Below, piece by piece: positions 62,415 to 64,000 of a stretch of 64,000 nt of DNA. This DNA is from Flavobacterium fragile. GTDB lineage: Bacteria; Bacteroidota; Bacteroidia; Flavobacteriales; Flavobacteriaceae. Under the pieces are notes generated by a model. That model worked only from the letters and a program-made list of their open reading frames with translations, ran no database searches and was not told the origin of the DNA. Both the position numbers and the translations under genes were made by a program. Numbering within the stretch: position 1 is the first letter of the stretch; the number at the start of each line of letters is the position of its first letter. The stretch spans positions 1-64,000 of the forward strand of contig NZ_JAMLJN010000007.1 in NCBI RefSeq assembly GCF_023634865.1, in the 5' to 3' direction.

Positions 62415-63347
62415 ATGAAGAAACTATTTTTTGCAATAATTGGAGTAGTAGCCTTTTCGGCAGATGCTCTTGCACAACAAGATCCACATTATACTCAATA
62501 TATGTATAATATGAGTATTATGAATCCTGCTTATGCTGGAAGTAAAGAAAACCTATCTATGGGTCTTTTATACAGAAAACAATGGGTTGAGATCGAAGAT
62601 GCTCCTACAACAGGAACTTTTTTCGGTCATGCGCCCGTAGGTAAAAATGTAGGATTAGGTCTATCTTTCATTAATGATAAGATTGGTCCAGTAGAAGAAA
62701 ATAATGTTTATGGAGATTTTTCTTATACAATTAATTTAGGCGGTGAACATAAGTTAGCTTTTGGAATAAAAACGGGGCTTACTTTTCATCAAGTAGGTTT
62801 GTATAGTGATATAAATTATACTCTTCCGCAGCAAGATGACCCAGCTTTTAGCGAAGATGTTAATAATATTTATTTTAATTTTGGTTCAGGGCTTTTTTAT
62901 TATACTAATAAATATTACATCGGACTTTCAGTTCCAAATATGTTAAAATCTAAACATTTAGACATCAGACGTTCAGGAAATGATGTTCAATTTGGATCTG
63001 AAACTTCTCACTATTTTCTAACAGGAGGTTACGTATTTGATATTAATCAGAATGTTAAATTTAAACCATTTTTTATGATGAAGTCTGCTTTTAATGCGCC
63101 AACTTCTTTAGATTTATCAACTAATTTCTTGTTTAATGAAAAGTTTGAAATAGGAGCAACTTACAGACTTGATGATAGTTTTGGGGCTATGGTAAATTAT
63201 GCAATTAATCCAAATTTAAGAATTGGGTATGCATATGATCATATTGTTTCCGACTTGAAAGTTACTACCCCTTCTTCGCATGAGATTATATTGTTATTTG
63301 ATTTAAACTTCCCGAAGAAAGTATCAAGTTCGCCAAGATTCTTCTAA
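62415..63347 (+). CDS. PorP/SprF family T9SS outer-membrane protein
   Basis: A 310-residue protein with signal peptide (MKKLFFAIIGVVAFSADALAQ) and the family hallmark QYMYNMSIMNPAYAGSKENLSMGLLYRKQWVEIEDAPTTG in pieces, then a barrel-like alternating pattern ending HEIILLFDLNF. It is probably the outer-membrane partner of the 2060-aa adhesin. It follows the adhesin after 48 bases and is followed 11 bases later by the TPR/PD40 gene. The window therefore carries three PorP/SprF paralogues, each next to a type B cargo. Confidence 0.92.
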   Translation: MKKLFFAIIGVVAFSADALAQQDPHYTQYMYNMSIMNPAYAGSKENLSMGLLYRKQWVEIEDAPTTGTFFGHAPVGKNVGLGLSFINDKIGPVEENNVYGDFSYTINLGGEHKLAFGIKTGLTFHQVGLYSDINYTLPQQDDPAFSEDVNNIYFNFGSGLFYYTNKYYIGLSVPNMLKSKHLDIRRSGNDVQFGSETSHYFLTGGYVFDINQNVKFKPFFMMKSAFNAPTSLDLSTNFLFNEKFEIGATYRLDDSFGAMVNYAINPNLRIGYAYDHIVSDLKVTTPSSHEIILLFDLNFPKKVSSSPRFF

Positions 63348-63358
63348 CCCAATTAAAC

Positions 63359-64000
63359 ATGAGTACAATGAGAAATTTATATTTAACATTAAGTTTTGTG
63401 ATGGCTAGTGGAATTATTAGTGCACAAAATCAATATACTAAGACTGCTGACAAGCTATTCAATCGATTTGAATACGTTGATGCAGCTAAAGAATATTTAA
63501 TATTAGCAGAAAGTAAATACGCTGATAGCTATATCTATAAACAATTAGCCGATAGCTATTACAATGTTTTTAATTCAAAAGAAGCAGCTAGATGGTATGC
63601 TAAAGTCGTAGAAGAAAAGCAAGACGCTGAGACTTACTACAAATATGCACAAATGCTTAAAGCAGAAGGAAATTTTGTAGAAGCAGATAAACAAATGAAA
63701 CAATTTGCTCAATTGGCACCTAATGATCAAAGAGCAAAAACTTTTATGAGTAATCCAAATTACTTACCAAGTTTAAAAAGTCAAGTTAAGTTATACGACG
63801 TTGCTAAATCTGATATAAGTAGTGATAAAACAGATTTTGGAGCTGTTTTAACAAACGATAATAATTTCTATTTTGCTAGTGCTAGAAATACTTCAAAAAG
63901 AAGCAGTAATTTCAATGAAGAGCCTTATTTGGATATCTATAAAGCTACCTACAATGAAAATGGAACCATTAGTGATGCTGTAGCTTTAGATAATATAAAT
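63359..64000 (+). CDS. TPR/PD40 protein, probable OmpA family (partial, runs off the window)
   Basis: An open frame from the ATG at 63359 (alternative ATG 63368) continues to the end of the window, at least 213 residues. It starts with a signal peptide (MRNLYLTLSFVMASGIISAQ), then TPR-like repeats (FNRFEYVDAAKEYLILAE, YIYKQLADSYYNVFNSKEAARWYAK, YYKYAQMLKAEGNF) and the first strands of a PD40 propeller (TDFGAVLTNDNNFYFASARN). In relatives such as PorE, this layout ends with an OmpA-type peptidoglycan-binding domain. A C-terminal OmpA domain cannot be seen here. Position after PorP/SprF suggests a wall anchor for the adhesin-PorP pair. Confidence 0.8.
   Translation, partial: MSTMRNLYLTLSFVMASGIISAQNQYTKTADKLFNRFEYVDAAKEYLILAESKYADSYIYKQLADSYYNVFNSKEAARWYAKVVEEKQDAETYYKYAQMLKAEGNFVEADKQMKQFAQLAPNDQRAKTFMSNPNYLPSLKSQVKLYDVAKSDISSDKTDFGAVLTNDNNFYFASARNTSKRSSNFNEEPYLDIYKATYNENGTISDAVALDNIN

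Overview
The window is AT-rich chromosomal DNA from a member of the Bacteroidota, most likely Flavobacterium or a close relative. The evidence: promoters of the TTTG / TAnnTTTG type, abundant type IX secretion system (T9SS) cargo and PorP/SprF proteins, a MurF-alanine racemase fusion, TonB-dependent outer-membrane transport, and a single-cysteine ribosomal protein L32. All identifications come from reading the sequence and protein families by eye; no database search was run.

Layout. (1) 1-1.9 kb: a small accessory cassette (start of a small hydrophobic-type protein, a DUF5675 protein, a 252-residue unknown, a divergent small helix-turn-helix-like protein) ending beside a 20-nt fragment that matches the 3' end of a tRNA, so possibly an old integration site. 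(2) 1.9-20.4 kb, minus strand: one apparent 18.5-kb transcription unit between a good promoter (20405-20435) and a strong bidirectional hairpin (1907-1939). It encodes a 1503-aa Ig-like adhesin, a PorP/SprF-coiled coil-SPOR-like fusion, a 3742-aa SprB-repeat adhesin and a second PorP/SprF protein. Both adhesins end in a type B T9SS sorting domain. (3) 20.6-36.4 kb: a lipoprotein with a duplicated motif, then housekeeping genes (LolE-like permease, rbfA, methylmalonyl-CoA epimerase, a CAU tRNA, riboflavin synthase, pdxA, yceD-rpmF, fabH-accB-accC, an S9 peptidase, a dicarboxylate/glutamate symporter, a DedA protein, a DsbA-like protein with a divergent HxlR regulator, an FAD oxidoreductase, mtgA). 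(4) 36.5-46.1 kb: AIM24-like protein, a lipoprotein, prolyl oligopeptidase, a probable metal-uptake operon (His/Cys-rich small protein, TonB receptor, lipoprotein), asd, an orphan exported protein, mscL. (5) 46.2-56.0 kb: murF-alr, tdk, an acidic protein, rsmI, a PLDc_N membrane protein, OsmC, HopJ-like protein, recJ, an MFS exporter, lpxH. (6) 56.1-64.0 kb, plus strand: a second surface locus with a 2060-aa CUB/FN3/lamin-tail adhesin, a third PorP/SprF protein and the start of a TPR/PD40 (probable OmpA-family) protein running off the window.

How the genes fit together: the two surface loci share one design, a type B T9SS cargo followed by its PorP/SprF partner, with a strong hairpin between the two cistrons in both. 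The central block contributes to fatty acid synthesis, envelope building (MurF-Alr, MtgA, LpxH, LolE-like) and translation (RbfA, L32, RsmI). The most unusual structures are the four-fold module of exactly 768 bp in the 1503-aa adhesin, the PorP-SPOR-like fusion, the duplicated TPPGMNPPHGQ lipoprotein motif, and the tRNA-end fragment beside the first cassette.
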